Translations under genes and position numbers: made by a program
Notes under the pieces: model-generated
What the model was told of the DNA's origin: nothing
Databases searched by the model: none
What the model saw: only the letters and a program-made list of their open reading frames with translations
Shown: positions 55,634 to 63,773 of the stretch, in pieces
How positions within the stretch are numbered: position 1 is the first letter of the stretch
How the letters are laid out: each line of letters begins with the position of its first letter
DNA from: DAOTKC01 sp035449045
GTDB lineage: Bacteria; Bacillota; Clostridia; Christensenellales; CAG-917
DNA: 64,000 bases
Direction: 5' to 3'
Assembly: GCA_035449045.1 (NCBI GenBank)
Contig: DAOTKC010000001.1
Location: 74,343 to 138,342, forward strand

Positions 55634-57546
55634 TGCTCTTCCTCCTTATCGCTATCCTTGAACGGTTTCAAAAACATTACCGAATTTGCGGGAATCGTCA
55701 TCTTGATGCTGTTGGGCTGGCCGTGCATCGGCTTGGGAGAGGCGTTGAAAACAAGCCTCCTCGTGCAGTTGCCGCCGTATTTCTGCATTCCCGAAAGAAG
55801 CTCGACCTTATAGGGGACGTTCTCGGGCACGCCCATTAAATATTTGTTTCTCTCGACGCCCGAAAAGTTGACGACGACAATGACATAGCTTCCGTCCTTG
55901 GCATAGCGCAAAAACGAAATGATGTTTTGAGTGTCGTCGTCGACGACAATCCATTTAAAGCCGCCGGGCTTGGTGTCGAGTTCGTAAAGCGCCTTATTGT
56001 TTAAATAGAATTCGTTCAAATCCTTGACGAATTTCTGCATGGTGCGGTGACGCGGGAAATCGAGCAAAAACCAGTCGAGCTCCTGCATATAGTTCCACTC
56101 GATGAACTGGGCGAACTCGTTGCCCATAAAATTGAGCTTTTTGCCGGGATGCGCCATCATGTAGCCGTAAAACGCCTTTAGCTCCTCAAACTTGTCGTCG
56201 TAGCTTCCCGGGCATTTGCCTATCATCGACGCCTTGCCGTGCACCACCTCGTCGTGGGAGAGCGGTAGCACGTAGTTTTCGGAAAAAGCATATGTAATGC
56301 CGAAAGTTAGGCAGCTGTGGCAGCCCTTTCTGAAGAAAGGGTCGCTCTTTAAATATTTGAGGCTGTCGTTCATCCAGCCCATATTCCACTTAAAATTGAA
56401 GCCCAGTCCGCCGTCGTATGCCGGACTCGTCACCATGGGATAGGCCGTCGATTCCTCGGCAATCGTTATTGCGCCGCGGTGCTTGGAGAGCACCGCCGTG
56501 TTCATCTGCCTAAGGAAGTTTCTCGCTTCCAAATTATAGTTGCCGCCGTATTCGTTTTTGACCCACTCGCCGTCCTGGCGGTTGTAGTCGAGGTAGAGCA
56601 TGGACGCTATGGCGTCGCAACGGATGCCATCGATGTGGTAGCAGTCGAACCAGAACATCGTCGCCGAAATAAGAAAACTTCTTACCTCGTTTCTTTTATA
56701 GTCGTAGACCAGCGTGCCCCACTCCTTGTGCTCGCCTTTTCTCGGGTCCTCGTATTCGTAGAGCGGCGCGCCGTCATATTCGAAAAGACCGTGCTCGTCG
56801 CGCGGGAAATGCGAAATAACCCAGTCCAAAATGACGCCTATGCCGTTTCTGTGGCAGCGGTCGACAAAGGCCATAAAATCCTTGGGCGTGCCGAAGCGCG
56901 ACGTCGGCGCAAAGAGGCCGGTCGCCTGATAACCCCACGAGCCTTCAAAGGGGAACTCGGTGACGGGCAGAAGCTCGATGTGGGTGTAATTCATTTTTTT
57001 GAGGTAGGGGATTATCTCGTCGCCGAACTTTTCGTAGCTGAAGAAATTGTTGTCGGGATAGCGCTTCCACGAGCCGATTTGCACCTCGTAGATGTTCATC
57101 GCGCTTTCGTAGGGATTATAATTCTGCCGCGCCTCCATCCACTTTTTGTCGCCCCAGCGGTAGCCCTTGAGGTCGTAGAGCTTGGATGCGTTGCCCGGCG
57201 CCGTCTCGAAGTGGAAAGCGTAGGGGTCGGATTTGAAAACGACCTTGCCCGGCGATTTTATCGCGAATTTATATTTGTCGTATTGTTTGAGACCGGGCAC
57301 GAATGCCGTCCAAACGCCGTTGTCGTCGCGTTCCATGGGATTTGCGCCCGGCGTCCAGCCGTTGAAATCCCCCACCACCGAAACGGCTTCGGCGCGAGGC
57401 GCGAAAGTGCGGAAACGCCAGCCCTCTACTCCGCCCTGAACCATTCTGGCCGGCGACATCAGTTTGTATGCTTCGTAATTTGTGCCCTCGTGAAAGAGAT
57501 AGAGGGGATAGCTGTCCTGATTATTCAAAAATCGGGGATCCTCCAT
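55630..57546 (-). CDS. glgB: 1,4-alpha-glucan branching enzyme
   Basis: Creates alpha-1,6 branches in glycogen. The 638-residue protein has an N-terminal early-set domain ([20 protein letters not shown]), then the GH13 barrel with [32 protein letters not shown] (nucleophile Asp), [10 protein letters not shown] (Glu) and [12 protein letters not shown]. First gene of the glg operon. I choose the ATG at 57546 over a TTG 36 nt upstream because the predicted transcription start lies around 57580, at that TTG. No strong Shine-Dalgarno precedes the ATG. Confidence 0.95.
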   Translation of the reverse strand: MEDPRFLNNQDSYPLYLFHEGTNYEAYKLMSPARMVQGGVEGWRFRTFAPRAEAVSVVGDFNGWTPGANPMERDDNGVWTAFVPGLKQYDKYKFAIKSPGKVVFKSDPYAFHFETAPGNASKLYDLKGYRWGDKKWMEARQNYNPYESAMNIYEVQIGSWKRYPDNNFFSYEKFGDEIIPYLKKMNYTHIELLPVTEFPFEGSWGYQATGLFAPTSRFGTPKDFMAFVDRCHRNGIGVILDWVISHFPRDEHGLFEYDGAPLYEYEDPRKGEHKEWGTLVYDYKRNEVRSFLISATMFWFDCYHIDGIRCDAIASMLYLDYNRQDGEWVKNEYGGNYNLEARNFLRQMNTAVLSKHRGAITIAEESTAYPMVTSPAYDGGLGFNFKWNMGWMNDSLKYLKSDPFFRKGCHSCLTFGITYAFSENYVLPLSHDEVVHGKASMIGKCPGSYDDKFEELKAFYGYMMAHPGKKLNFMGNEFAQFIEWNYMQELDWFLLDFPRHRTMQKFVKDLNEFYLNNKALYELDTKPGGFKWIVVDDDTQNIISFLRYAKDGSYVIVVVNFSGVERNKYLMGVPENVPYKVELLSGMQKYGGNCTRRLVFNASPKPMHGQPNSIKMTIPANSVMFLKPFKDSDKEEEQ

Positions 57547-57587
57547 AAAAATCGCAGGCCGCACCCAAAAGGCGGAGGCCAAAATTT

Positions 57588-57616
57588 ATTATAGCAAATA
57601 TCCCGAAATTGCACAA
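57588..57616 (-). promoter_or_regulatory. Promoter of the glgBCDAP operon
   Basis: Minus-strand TTGTGC (57611-57616), 17 bp, TATAAT (57588-57593); start near 57580, giving a short leader of about 33 nt before the glgB ATG. No operator-like repeat was recognised around it. Confidence 0.7.
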
Positions 57617-57693
57617 TAGCAAAACGCCTATAAATGGAAAATTTGCAAATTAGTTTGATAAAAAACGCGCGCGCGAACCGATTTTGTCAAAAA

Positions 57694-58554
57694 TCAGGCC
57701 ATATTCAAAACTTTGACGCCAAAGTCGACGCTTTTTAAGACACGAAAATAGATATTTTCGACATTTTCGGCCATAGCCTCTTTCAAAAAATGCGGATTTT
57801 GACTAAAAATCAAAATTCCGCTGCCGCTGCCCGTCAGGCGGACGTCGGCATCCACTCCCAAATCCTTTATCTTTTGATTTATTTTGTCGAAATAAGCCCT
57901 GAGTCTATCGTCGGCGAGCGCGGCGCGCTCGAGCGCGTTTTTGCCGAGCTTTACCGCCGCGGCGGCGCCTTCCGAGCGCCAGTTCTCAATAAATGCGTCG
58001 GTGTCGGCGTTTTCGCCGCCCAGCTCGTCGTATTTGGAATATACGCCGCCGGCCAGCGCCATGACGGGCGGCACTGCCAAAAGGCACTCGAATTTTTTAT
58101 AGGGAAGCGGCGAGATAACCTCGCCCGTTCCGCCGACGCGCGCAACTCCGCCGCGATACATGAAAGGCACGTCGCTGCCTATGGCGGCCTGCATGGCGGG
58201 CTCAGTCTTCACTCTGAAAAGCGATTCCATGGCGCGAAACACTGCGGCGGCATCGGCCGAGGAGCCGCCCAACCCCGCGCCTACCGGTATCGACTTCTTA
58301 ATGATAATATCGACACCGCCGGTTCCGAATCTGCTTTTAACCGCCTCCGCCGCGCGCTTTGCCGTGTTTTCGCCCGAAAGCTCGACACTGCAAGAAACCG
58401 TCACCTTGTCGTCGCCGCGAAGAATGACGCGGACGGTGTCGTAGAGGTCGACCGAGCTCATCACGCCGTCGATTTTATGAAGGTTGCCGCACTTTTCAAA
58501 GACGCTCAGCGTCAGGTTGATTTTTGCGAATGTCTTGAGCGTTATCTCGTTCAT
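57694..58554 (-). CDS. ispE: 4-diphosphocytidyl-2-C-methyl-D-erythritol kinase
   Basis: GHMP kinase of the MEP isoprenoid pathway. The 286-residue protein has TFAKINLTLSVFEKCGNLHKIDGVMSSVDLYD at the start, the ATP loop IPVGAGLGGSSADAAAVFRA (about 87-106) and LTGSGSGILIF near the end. The ATG at 58554 is preferred: the GTG 9 nt upstream directly abuts the -10 box. No Shine-Dalgarno is present and the mRNA is probably leaderless. No other MEP gene is in the window. Confidence 0.93.
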   Translation of the reverse strand: MNEITLKTFAKINLTLSVFEKCGNLHKIDGVMSSVDLYDTVRVILRGDDKVTVSCSVELSGENTAKRAAEAVKSRFGTGGVDIIIKKSIPVGAGLGGSSADAAAVFRAMESLFRVKTEPAMQAAIGSDVPFMYRGGVARVGGTGEVISPLPYKKFECLLAVPPVMALAGGVYSKYDELGGENADTDAFIENWRSEGAAAAVKLGKNALERAALADDRLRAYFDKINQKIKDLGVDADVRLTGSGSGILIFSQNPHFLKEAMAENVENIYFRVLKSVDFGVKVLNMA

Positions 58555-58563
58555 ATTGAACAC

Positions 58564-58592
58564 ATTCTACACCGTTTGTCCAAAAATATCAA
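58564..58592 (-). promoter_or_regulatory. Promoter of ispE, leaderless arrangement
   Basis: Minus-strand TTGATA (58587-58592), 17 bp, TAGAAT (58564-58569), then 9 nt to the ispE ATG at 58554. Confidence 0.7.
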
Positions 58593-58757
58593 TCTTTTTT
58601 GTCTTTGACGCTTTATACCCCGCACCGGCTTTCGTCCTTACATATGGCCCGCACTTACTCTTAATTCTTTCCTTTTTTGACAACCGCGCTTCCCTCGGGG
58701 TTTTCGTCCGAATATTTTCCTTTCCTTAAGGCAAAATGGCGGGAAGACAGAAAAGCT

Positions 58758-58786
58758 TTGACCGCCCCAAACTTATGGGATATAAT
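58758..58786 (+). promoter_or_regulatory. Promoter of the GCS2/ATP-grasp pair, leaderless arrangement
   Basis: TTGACC (58758-58763), 17 bp, TATAAT (58781-58786), then TTATCAC and the ATG at 58794, a 7-nt gap identical in geometry to the cupin promoter. Confidence 0.78.
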
Positions 58787-58793
58787 TTATCAC

Positions 58794-60026
58794 ATGGATT
58801 TTTACCTAAGAAACGTCGAGGCAATCGCCGGGCATTTGAGAGCGGGAATAAAAAAAGAGGGCGGCGGACTAATCGGCGTCGAGCTCGAGCGTTTTTTAAT
58901 CGATAAAAACACCTCTCTTTCCGCTCATTATCACGGCGAACGCGGCGTAGGAGCCGTTCTCACCCGTCTTCTGCCCGACTTCGATCAAAACAGATATTCC
59001 AAGGGGCGGCTTATCGCTCTCGGACGGCCGGGCTGCGTGCTTTCGCTGGAGCCTGCCGCTCAGTTCGAGTGCAGTCTCGGCGCGGCGGCCTCGGTAGCCG
59101 AAATCGAAAGAGAATACCAAAAGCTCGACGCCGAGCTAAAGCCGATTTTAGAGGAATTTAATTTAGTGCCCGCCGCCGTGGGCTATCAGCCCAAAAGCCG
59201 CGCCTGCGAACTGCCGCTGATTCCCAAAGAGCGCTACCGCCTAATGGACGCCCACTTTAAGACGACGGGAAAAAGAGGGATAAACATGATGCGCGGCACG
59301 GCGGCGACGCAGGTCTCCGTCGACTATTTTTCGGAGGAGGACGCCTCGCGAAAATTCAGGCTCGCCAATATATTAGCGCCCGTTCTTTCGCTCATGACCG
59401 ACAACGCCCCCGTCTTCGAGGGCGCGCCGTATCACGGCCGCATGCTCCGCTCAAAAATTTGGGAGGACGTCGACGCCGACCGACAAGGCATCGTTCCAAA
59501 CGGGTTTGCCGCCGACTACTCATTTTCCGACTACTCCCGATATATCTTAAACTCGCCCGCGATTTTGGTGGTCGACAACTTCGGCAACGTAATCCCGACC
59601 GGCAACAAAAAAATCGGCGAAATCTATCGAAGCAAAGTCATGGAGCCCTTTGAAATCGAGCACGCGCTGTCGATGTTTTTCCCTCATGTCCGATTTAAAA
59701 ATTATATCGAAATAAGGATGGCGGACAGCCTTCCTAAAGAGTTGATGCTTGCCTACCTTGCTCTCGTAAAAGGGGTTTTTTATAATCAAAACGCGGTGAT
59801 AAACCTATTGAATCTGCTAAATCACGCCGATTCCGATATATCAAGGGCAGCGTATTCCGACATCTATGAAAACGGGTTTTCGGCCAAAGTTTACGGCGTC
59901 AAGGTGATGGATTTAATCGCTCGTTTATACGACGCCGCAAAGAGTGGAAACTACGCCGAGCCCGGCTATTTAAAACCGCTCGAGGACATCAACATGCACG
60001 GCCTCGCTCCCAAGGATTTAGTTTAA
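58794..60026 (+). CDS. Glutamate-cysteine ligase family 2 (GCS2) protein
   Basis: A 410-residue carboxylate-amine ligase expected to form gamma-glutamylcysteine or a related gamma-glutamyl amide. GCS2 features: LIGVELERFLID (active-site Glu pair, about 25), SLEPAAQFECSLGAA (about 85), GYQPKSRACELPLIPKERYRLM (about 128), MMRGTAATQVSVDYF (about 165) and RSKIWEDVDADRQGIVPNGF (about 218). These resemble plant/proteobacterial-type GCL and actinobacterial EgtA rather than GshF. The start at 58794 avoids reading through the promoter. It is followed 2 nt later by an ATP-grasp ligase, implying a two-step pathway. The exact amino acceptor is not deducible. Confidence 0.82.
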   Translation: MDFYLRNVEAIAGHLRAGIKKEGGGLIGVELERFLIDKNTSLSAHYHGERGVGAVLTRLLPDFDQNRYSKGRLIALGRPGCVLSLEPAAQFECSLGAAASVAEIEREYQKLDAELKPILEEFNLVPAAVGYQPKSRACELPLIPKERYRLMDAHFKTTGKRGINMMRGTAATQVSVDYFSEEDASRKFRLANILAPVLSLMTDNAPVFEGAPYHGRMLRSKIWEDVDADRQGIVPNGFAADYSFSDYSRYILNSPAILVVDNFGNVIPTGNKKIGEIYRSKVMEPFEIEHALSMFFPHVRFKNYIEIRMADSLPKELMLAYLALVKGVFYNQNAVINLLNLLNHADSDISRAAYSDIYENGFSAKVYGVKVMDLIARLYDAAKSGNYAEPGYLKPLEDINMHGLAPKDLV

Positions 60027-60028
60027 TT

Positions 60029-61399
60029 ATGATTAGAAAAACGAGTGATAATTTGACTATGGACGGGCTGAACGAAGAATATTTAGACTTCGTTTTAAGC
60101 AATTTTTCCGCCGAAGCCGCAGGCTGGGAGGATATGAAGCGGTATCTGAAAAACTGCACCGCCATCTCCAACGAGGGGCTCCACTTAGACGCCTGCTACA
60201 TTCCCAAGATGTTCACCAAGCTCGCCATGGATGCGCTCAAAAAGGCCTCGTCGACGCTCTACGGCATTTTGGAAAAGGTCACCGCCCGCTATATGGCCAC
60301 GGCGGAATACCGCGCGCTTTTTCCCTTTTCAACCGAGCTCGAGTCGCTGATTTTAAAGGATGCCGGCTACGGCGTCACCATACCGGTAATGCGCGCCGAT
60401 ATTTTTTTCAACGAGGACGATTTTTCCTTTAAATTCTGCGAAATCAACACCGACGGCGCCAGCGCCATGAACGAAAACCGCGAGCTCGTCAACGCAATCC
60501 GCCACACGCCCGCCTACCACGAATTCAAAAAAAGATATAATCTTCAACCATTCGAGCTTTTTTCGAGCTTTGTCGAGATGTTTCTTTCCGTCTACCGTGA
60601 CTACTCGGGAAGTGAAAAGCTCCCCCATGTCGCCATCGTCGACTTCACGGAGAGCGGCATAAAGCGCGAGTTTCAAATATTTAAGCGCGCCTTTATTGAC
60701 CACGGCGTTGACGCTACCATTGCCGAAATCAGGAAGCTTCAATATAAAAACGGTGAACTGAAAACGCCCGACGGCTTTAAAATCGACGCCGTTTACCGTC
60801 GCGCCGTCACCTCGGAATGTATGGAGAAATGCGCCGAAATCAAGCCTTTTATTGAGGCCGTCAAGGACGGCGCCGTCTGCTTAATCGGTGCTTTCAAGAC
60901 GCAAGTTGCCCACAATAAAGAGCTATTTATCGTCCTTCGCGATGAAGCCACTAAAAGTTTTTTAAGCGAGGAAGAGAACGCCTTTGTCGAGGCGCACGTT
61001 CCGCTGACCTACCGCCTCAACGAAAGAACGCTTGAGGAAACCGACATTTTGAAAAACAAGGATAAATGGCTGATAAAGCCCGCCGACCGCTACGGCTCCA
61101 AGGGTGTGCTGGCCGGCGCCTCAACCGACATTAAGACTTGGCAGACCGAGGTGTTGTCCGCCAAGGGCTTTGTCGCGCAGGAGTATTGCCCGCCCCACAA
61201 AACCAAAAATATTTTTTTTGAAAAGGGCGAGGCGATAGTCGAAAGCTACAACAACATGACCGGCCTCTATATGTATGCGGGAAAACTTACCGGCCTCTAT
61301 TCCCGCCTCTACCGCCCTTTGGTCACTTCCGACGCCGACGACGGCAGAGTGGCGCCCAGCTTTACGGTGGCGGACCCATCCAAGCCCGAAAAAAAATAA
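60029..61399 (+). CDS. ATP-grasp ligase, glutathionylspermidine synthase-like
   Basis: A 456-residue protein. Its middle has FKFCEINTDGASAMNENRELVNAI (about 132-155), and the C-terminal third carries the ATP-grasp pattern KDKWLIKPADRYGSKGVLAG (about 348-367), FVAQEYCPP and EAIVESYNNMTGLYMYAGKLTGLYSRL. This resembles GSP-synthase/circularly rearranged ATP-grasp amide ligases but is not GshB or GshF. Placed 2 nt after the GCS2 gene with AAGGA in its end, it probably acts on that enzyme's product, for example adding a second amine or amino acid (inference). Substrate unknown. Confidence 0.6.
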   Translation: MIRKTSDNLTMDGLNEEYLDFVLSNFSAEAAGWEDMKRYLKNCTAISNEGLHLDACYIPKMFTKLAMDALKKASSTLYGILEKVTARYMATAEYRALFPFSTELESLILKDAGYGVTIPVMRADIFFNEDDFSFKFCEINTDGASAMNENRELVNAIRHTPAYHEFKKRYNLQPFELFSSFVEMFLSVYRDYSGSEKLPHVAIVDFTESGIKREFQIFKRAFIDHGVDATIAEIRKLQYKNGELKTPDGFKIDAVYRRAVTSECMEKCAEIKPFIEAVKDGAVCLIGAFKTQVAHNKELFIVLRDEATKSFLSEEENAFVEAHVPLTYRLNERTLEETDILKNKDKWLIKPADRYGSKGVLAGASTDIKTWQTEVLSAKGFVAQEYCPPHKTKNIFFEKGEAIVESYNNMTGLYMYAGKLTGLYSRLYRPLVTSDADDGRVAPSFTVADPSKPEKK

Positions 61400-61473
61400 A
61401 GCGGGGCGCAACGCAATTCTCAGTAAATAACTAGCAATTTTTAATTTTGAAAGCGATTTTGGGATTATTCTCG

Positions 61474-61508
61474 CAAAAAAAAATCTCAGCCGTCTTGCGG
61501 CTGAGATT
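61474..61508 (-). terminator. Terminator of the tRNA-Pro transcript
   Basis: AATCTCAGCCG/CGGCTGAGATT stem (61498-61508 with 61482-61492) with a 5-nt loop followed on the minus strand by TTTTTTT. It ends the leftward tRNA transcript just 3 nt after the encoded CCA. With the A tract on one side only, it suits the minus strand. Confidence 0.88.
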
Positions 61509-61511
61509 ATG

Positions 61512-61587
61512 TGGTCGGAATGGCGAGATTCGAACTCGCGACCTTATGGTCCCGAACCATACGCGCTACCAACTGCGCTACATCCCG
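61512..61587 (-). tRNA. tRNA-Pro (anticodon CGG)
   Basis: A 76-nt cloverleaf read on the minus strand: acceptor CGGGATG pairing with CATTCCG, D-stem GCGC/GCGC with loop AGTTGGTA, anticodon stem TATGG/CCATA with loop TTCGGGA (anticodon CGG, G37), T-stem GCGAG/CTCGC with TTCGAAT, discriminator A and an encoded CCA. It should read the proline codon CCG only, so another tRNA-Pro must exist elsewhere. A TATAAT lies on the minus strand at 61598-61603, suitable as its -10 box. Confidence 0.95.
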
Positions 61588-61868
61588 AAGCAGAAATATT
61601 ATATACTATTTCGCGTGAGTTTGCACCTTTTTTAAGGGCATTTTTGATTTTTGCGCGCCGAAAAAGTAAGCGCAATAAATAATTTACCAACCCTTTTAAA
61701 AATTCAAGCGGAATAAAAGCGCGAATATAAAAAGAAAAAAGTGGAAAACCAAACTATTTTCGGCGCGCAGATGCAATATAAAAAAGTCCGAACCGTGCGC
61801 CAAATTTTTGACGGCTGTTTTTTTGACCCAATGTGGTATAATTATCAAAAAGAAACGGAGTAAAAATC
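61588..61868. other. AT-rich intergenic region between tRNA-Pro and msrA
   Basis: Apart from the -10 boxes of the tRNA (61598-61603, minus strand) and of msrA (61837-61842, plus strand, TGG-TATAAT extended form), I see no gene, repeat or conserved structure here. The stretch is A-rich, with scattered aaaagcgcg-like words. Confidence 0.6.
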
Positions 61869-62393
61869 ATGCGTGAAATATATCTTGCGGGCGGCTGCTT
61901 TTGGGGAACGGAAAAATACCTCTCCCAAATTTTCGGCACAGTGTCCACCGAGGTCGGCTACGCCAACGGCAAAACCGAAAACCCAACCTACCAAGAAGTA
62001 TGCTATAACGACACCGGCCACGCCGAAACGGTGCGAGTCGTCTATGACCCATCTCGGATTTCGCTTAACTTTCTGCTCGAGCTCTTTTTTGAATCCATCG
62101 ACCCTATATCGGTCAACAGACAGGGCAACGACGTCGGCACGCAATACCGAACGGGCATTTACTATGCCGACGAAAACGACGCGCCAATAATCGAGGAGGC
62201 TTTAAACAAGCTTCGGCAAAAATTCACAAAGCCGATAGCGGTTGAGGCCATGCCGCTGAAAAACTTCTTTCGCGCCGAGGAATACCACCAAAAATACCTC
62301 GATAAAAACCCCTACGGCTATTGCCATATTCCTAAGTCGAAGTTCGAGCAAGCGGCAAGCAAATCGAGAGCCCGCGCCAAAATTAATGATTGA
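61869..62393 (+). CDS. msrA: Peptide-methionine (S)-S-oxide reductase MsrA
   Basis: Repairs oxidised methionine. The 174-residue protein has the catalytic AGGCFWGTEKYL (Cys at 10), TEVGYANGKTENPTYQEVCYNDTGHAETVRVVYDP (about 27-61) and NDVGTQYRTGIYY (about 87), all typical of MsrA. It lacks a fused MsrB domain. GGAG lies 12 nt before the ATG and an extended -10 (TGGTATAAT) is at 61834-61842. The thiol-ligase pair lies upstream on the same strand but is separated by the tRNA. Confidence 0.96.
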   Translation: MREIYLAGGCFWGTEKYLSQIFGTVSTEVGYANGKTENPTYQEVCYNDTGHAETVRVVYDPSRISLNFLLELFFESIDPISVNRQGNDVGTQYRTGIYYADENDAPIIEEALNKLRQKFTKPIAVEAMPLKNFFRAEEYHQKYLDKNPYGYCHIPKSKFEQAASKSRARAKIND

Positions 62394-62420
62394 AAAAGCG
62401 GTCAAGGCGACCGCTTCTTA
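62394..62420 (+). terminator. Terminator after msrA
   Basis: AGCGGTC/GACCGCT hairpin (AAGCGGTC 62396-62403 with GACCGCTT 62409-62416), followed by only a short CTTAAA, right after the msrA stop. The poor U-tract makes it weak. Confidence 0.5.
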
Positions 62421-62528
62421 AATATATTGCCAGTATTGCCTATCGCTAAGCTTCATGTTTCTTAGCGATGATTTGAATAAATAGTATCCTTTTTGAATTA
62501 AATGAGGTTGTTTTTGTTCGGGCGCGGT

Positions 62529-62557
62529 TTGACAAGGGCATTATTTGGCCTTAGAAT
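62529..62557 (+). promoter_or_regulatory. Promoter of the CDF transporter gene, leaderless arrangement
   Basis: TTGACA (62529-62534), 17 bp, TAGAAT (62552-62557). A first ATG at 62561 begins just 3 nt after the -10 box, upstream of any plausible start site; the in-frame ATG at 62567 is 9 nt after it. Confidence 0.75.
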
Positions 62558-62566
62558 GGTATGAAT

Positions 62567-63733
62567 ATGATAAAACTGATTAAAAAATGGTTTATTAAGG
62601 ATTACGAGGATACCGGCCGCGCCGAGATCAGATTCAGATACGGCATTACGGCAGGCGTGTTCGGGCTGGTTATCAACGCGATTTTAACCGCTTTAAAACT
62701 TACCGCCGGCCTTATCGCCTCCAGCATTACCATTATCGCCGACGCCGTCAACAGCCTGTCGGACGCCGGCTCATCGACTATTACGCTAGTCGGGTTCAAA
62801 ATCGCGGCGCGCCCCGCCGATAAGGAGCACCCCTACGGCCACGCGCGGTTCGAATACGTCGCCGGTCTTATGGTCGCCTTCATCGTTCTTACTATCGGCG
62901 TGCTTTTGGGTAAATCCTCCGTCGAAAAAATCATAGCGCCCGTTCCCCTTTTTATTTCGCCCTTGACCTACGCCGCACTGGGCGTTTCGCTGGCGTTGAA
63001 AATTTTCCAGCTTGTTATATATAGGAACTTCGGAAAAAGCATATCCAGCGAGACGCTGCTTGCGAGCGGCACCGACAGCTTCAACGACATCTTAACGACC
63101 TCGGCCGTGCTGATTGCCACCGCCGTTTCGGCGGCGTCGGGCGTCAATATCGACGGTTACGCCGGTCTTGCCGTTTCTCTCTTTATCGTGATTTCCTCGC
63201 TTAGGCTCATAAAGCGCTCGGTCGACCCGCTGCTAGGCATGCGCCCCGACCGCGTTTTTGTCGACAAGGTGAAGAAAAAGCTCCTTTCCTACGACGGAAT
63301 TTTGGGCTTTCACGACTTGATTATCCACGACTACGGCGAGGCGAACAGCTATATCACCGTCCACGCCGAGGTGGCCGCCGAAGAGGATATTTTAAAGAGC
63401 CACGACCTTATCGATAATATCGAGCGCGATTTTATGTCGGAGCTCGGCGTCCTTCTCTGCATTCACATCGACCCGGTCGAAAAGCAGTCGCCCTACGTCC
63501 GCGAGCTCAACGAAAAAATAGTGGCGGCAATGACGACGCTGATTCCGGCGGCGGCTGTCCACGACTTCCGCGTCGTCGTGGGTGCGACGCACACCAACGT
63601 GCTGTTCGACGTCGTGGTGCCGTATGAAAGCAAATTCGGCAAGGCGAAGGTTGAAGCGGCGGCGCGCGCCGCAATCGACGACGGCAAAACGCAGTTCTAT
63701 TTCATTATCGACATCGACAGATGTTATTTATGA
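62567..63733 (+). CDS. Cation diffusion facilitator (CDF) family transporter
   Basis: Exports divalent cations such as Zn, Mn, Fe or Ni in exchange for protons. The 388-residue protein has about six transmembrane helices with ADAVNSLSDAGSSTITLVGF (about 60-80) and HPYGHARFEYVAGLMV (about 88-103), then a cytoplasmic C-terminal domain (from about 215) including the ferredoxin-like dimerisation region and a long tail. Asp/Asn replace some usual zinc-site residues in helix 2, as in the Mn/Fe-type subgroup, so the metal is uncertain. I use the ATG at 62567 because of the promoter position. Confidence 0.9.
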   Translation: MIKLIKKWFIKDYEDTGRAEIRFRYGITAGVFGLVINAILTALKLTAGLIASSITIIADAVNSLSDAGSSTITLVGFKIAARPADKEHPYGHARFEYVAGLMVAFIVLTIGVLLGKSSVEKIIAPVPLFISPLTYAALGVSLALKIFQLVIYRNFGKSISSETLLASGTDSFNDILTTSAVLIATAVSAASGVNIDGYAGLAVSLFIVISSLRLIKRSVDPLLGMRPDRVFVDKVKKKLLSYDGILGFHDLIIHDYGEANSYITVHAEVAAEEDILKSHDLIDNIERDFMSELGVLLCIHIDPVEKQSPYVRELNEKIVAAMTTLIPAAAVHDFRVVVGATHTNVLFDVVVPYESKFGKAKVEAAARAAIDDGKTQFYFIIDIDRCYL

Positions 63734-63768
63734 AAAAAAGCCGCGGGCTCCGCGGCTTTTTAATTTTT
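63734..63768 (+). terminator. Terminator of the CDF gene, possibly bidirectional
   Basis: AGCCGCGG/CCGCGGCT stem (63739-63746 with 63750-63757), 3-nt loop, followed by TTTTAATTTTTT; preceded by an A tract that could serve the convergent gene ending at 63774. Confidence 0.88.
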
Positions 63769-63773
63769 TAGGC

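Noticed and set aside
56479..57594. A 371-codon plus-strand frame opposite glgB
   Set aside because: It is antisense to a fully motif-bearing glgB, has no recognisable domain, and arises from the GC-rich third positions of the real gene. The same applies to long frames opposite purL (3666-4367), hppA (21977-22735) and glgP (50501-51286).
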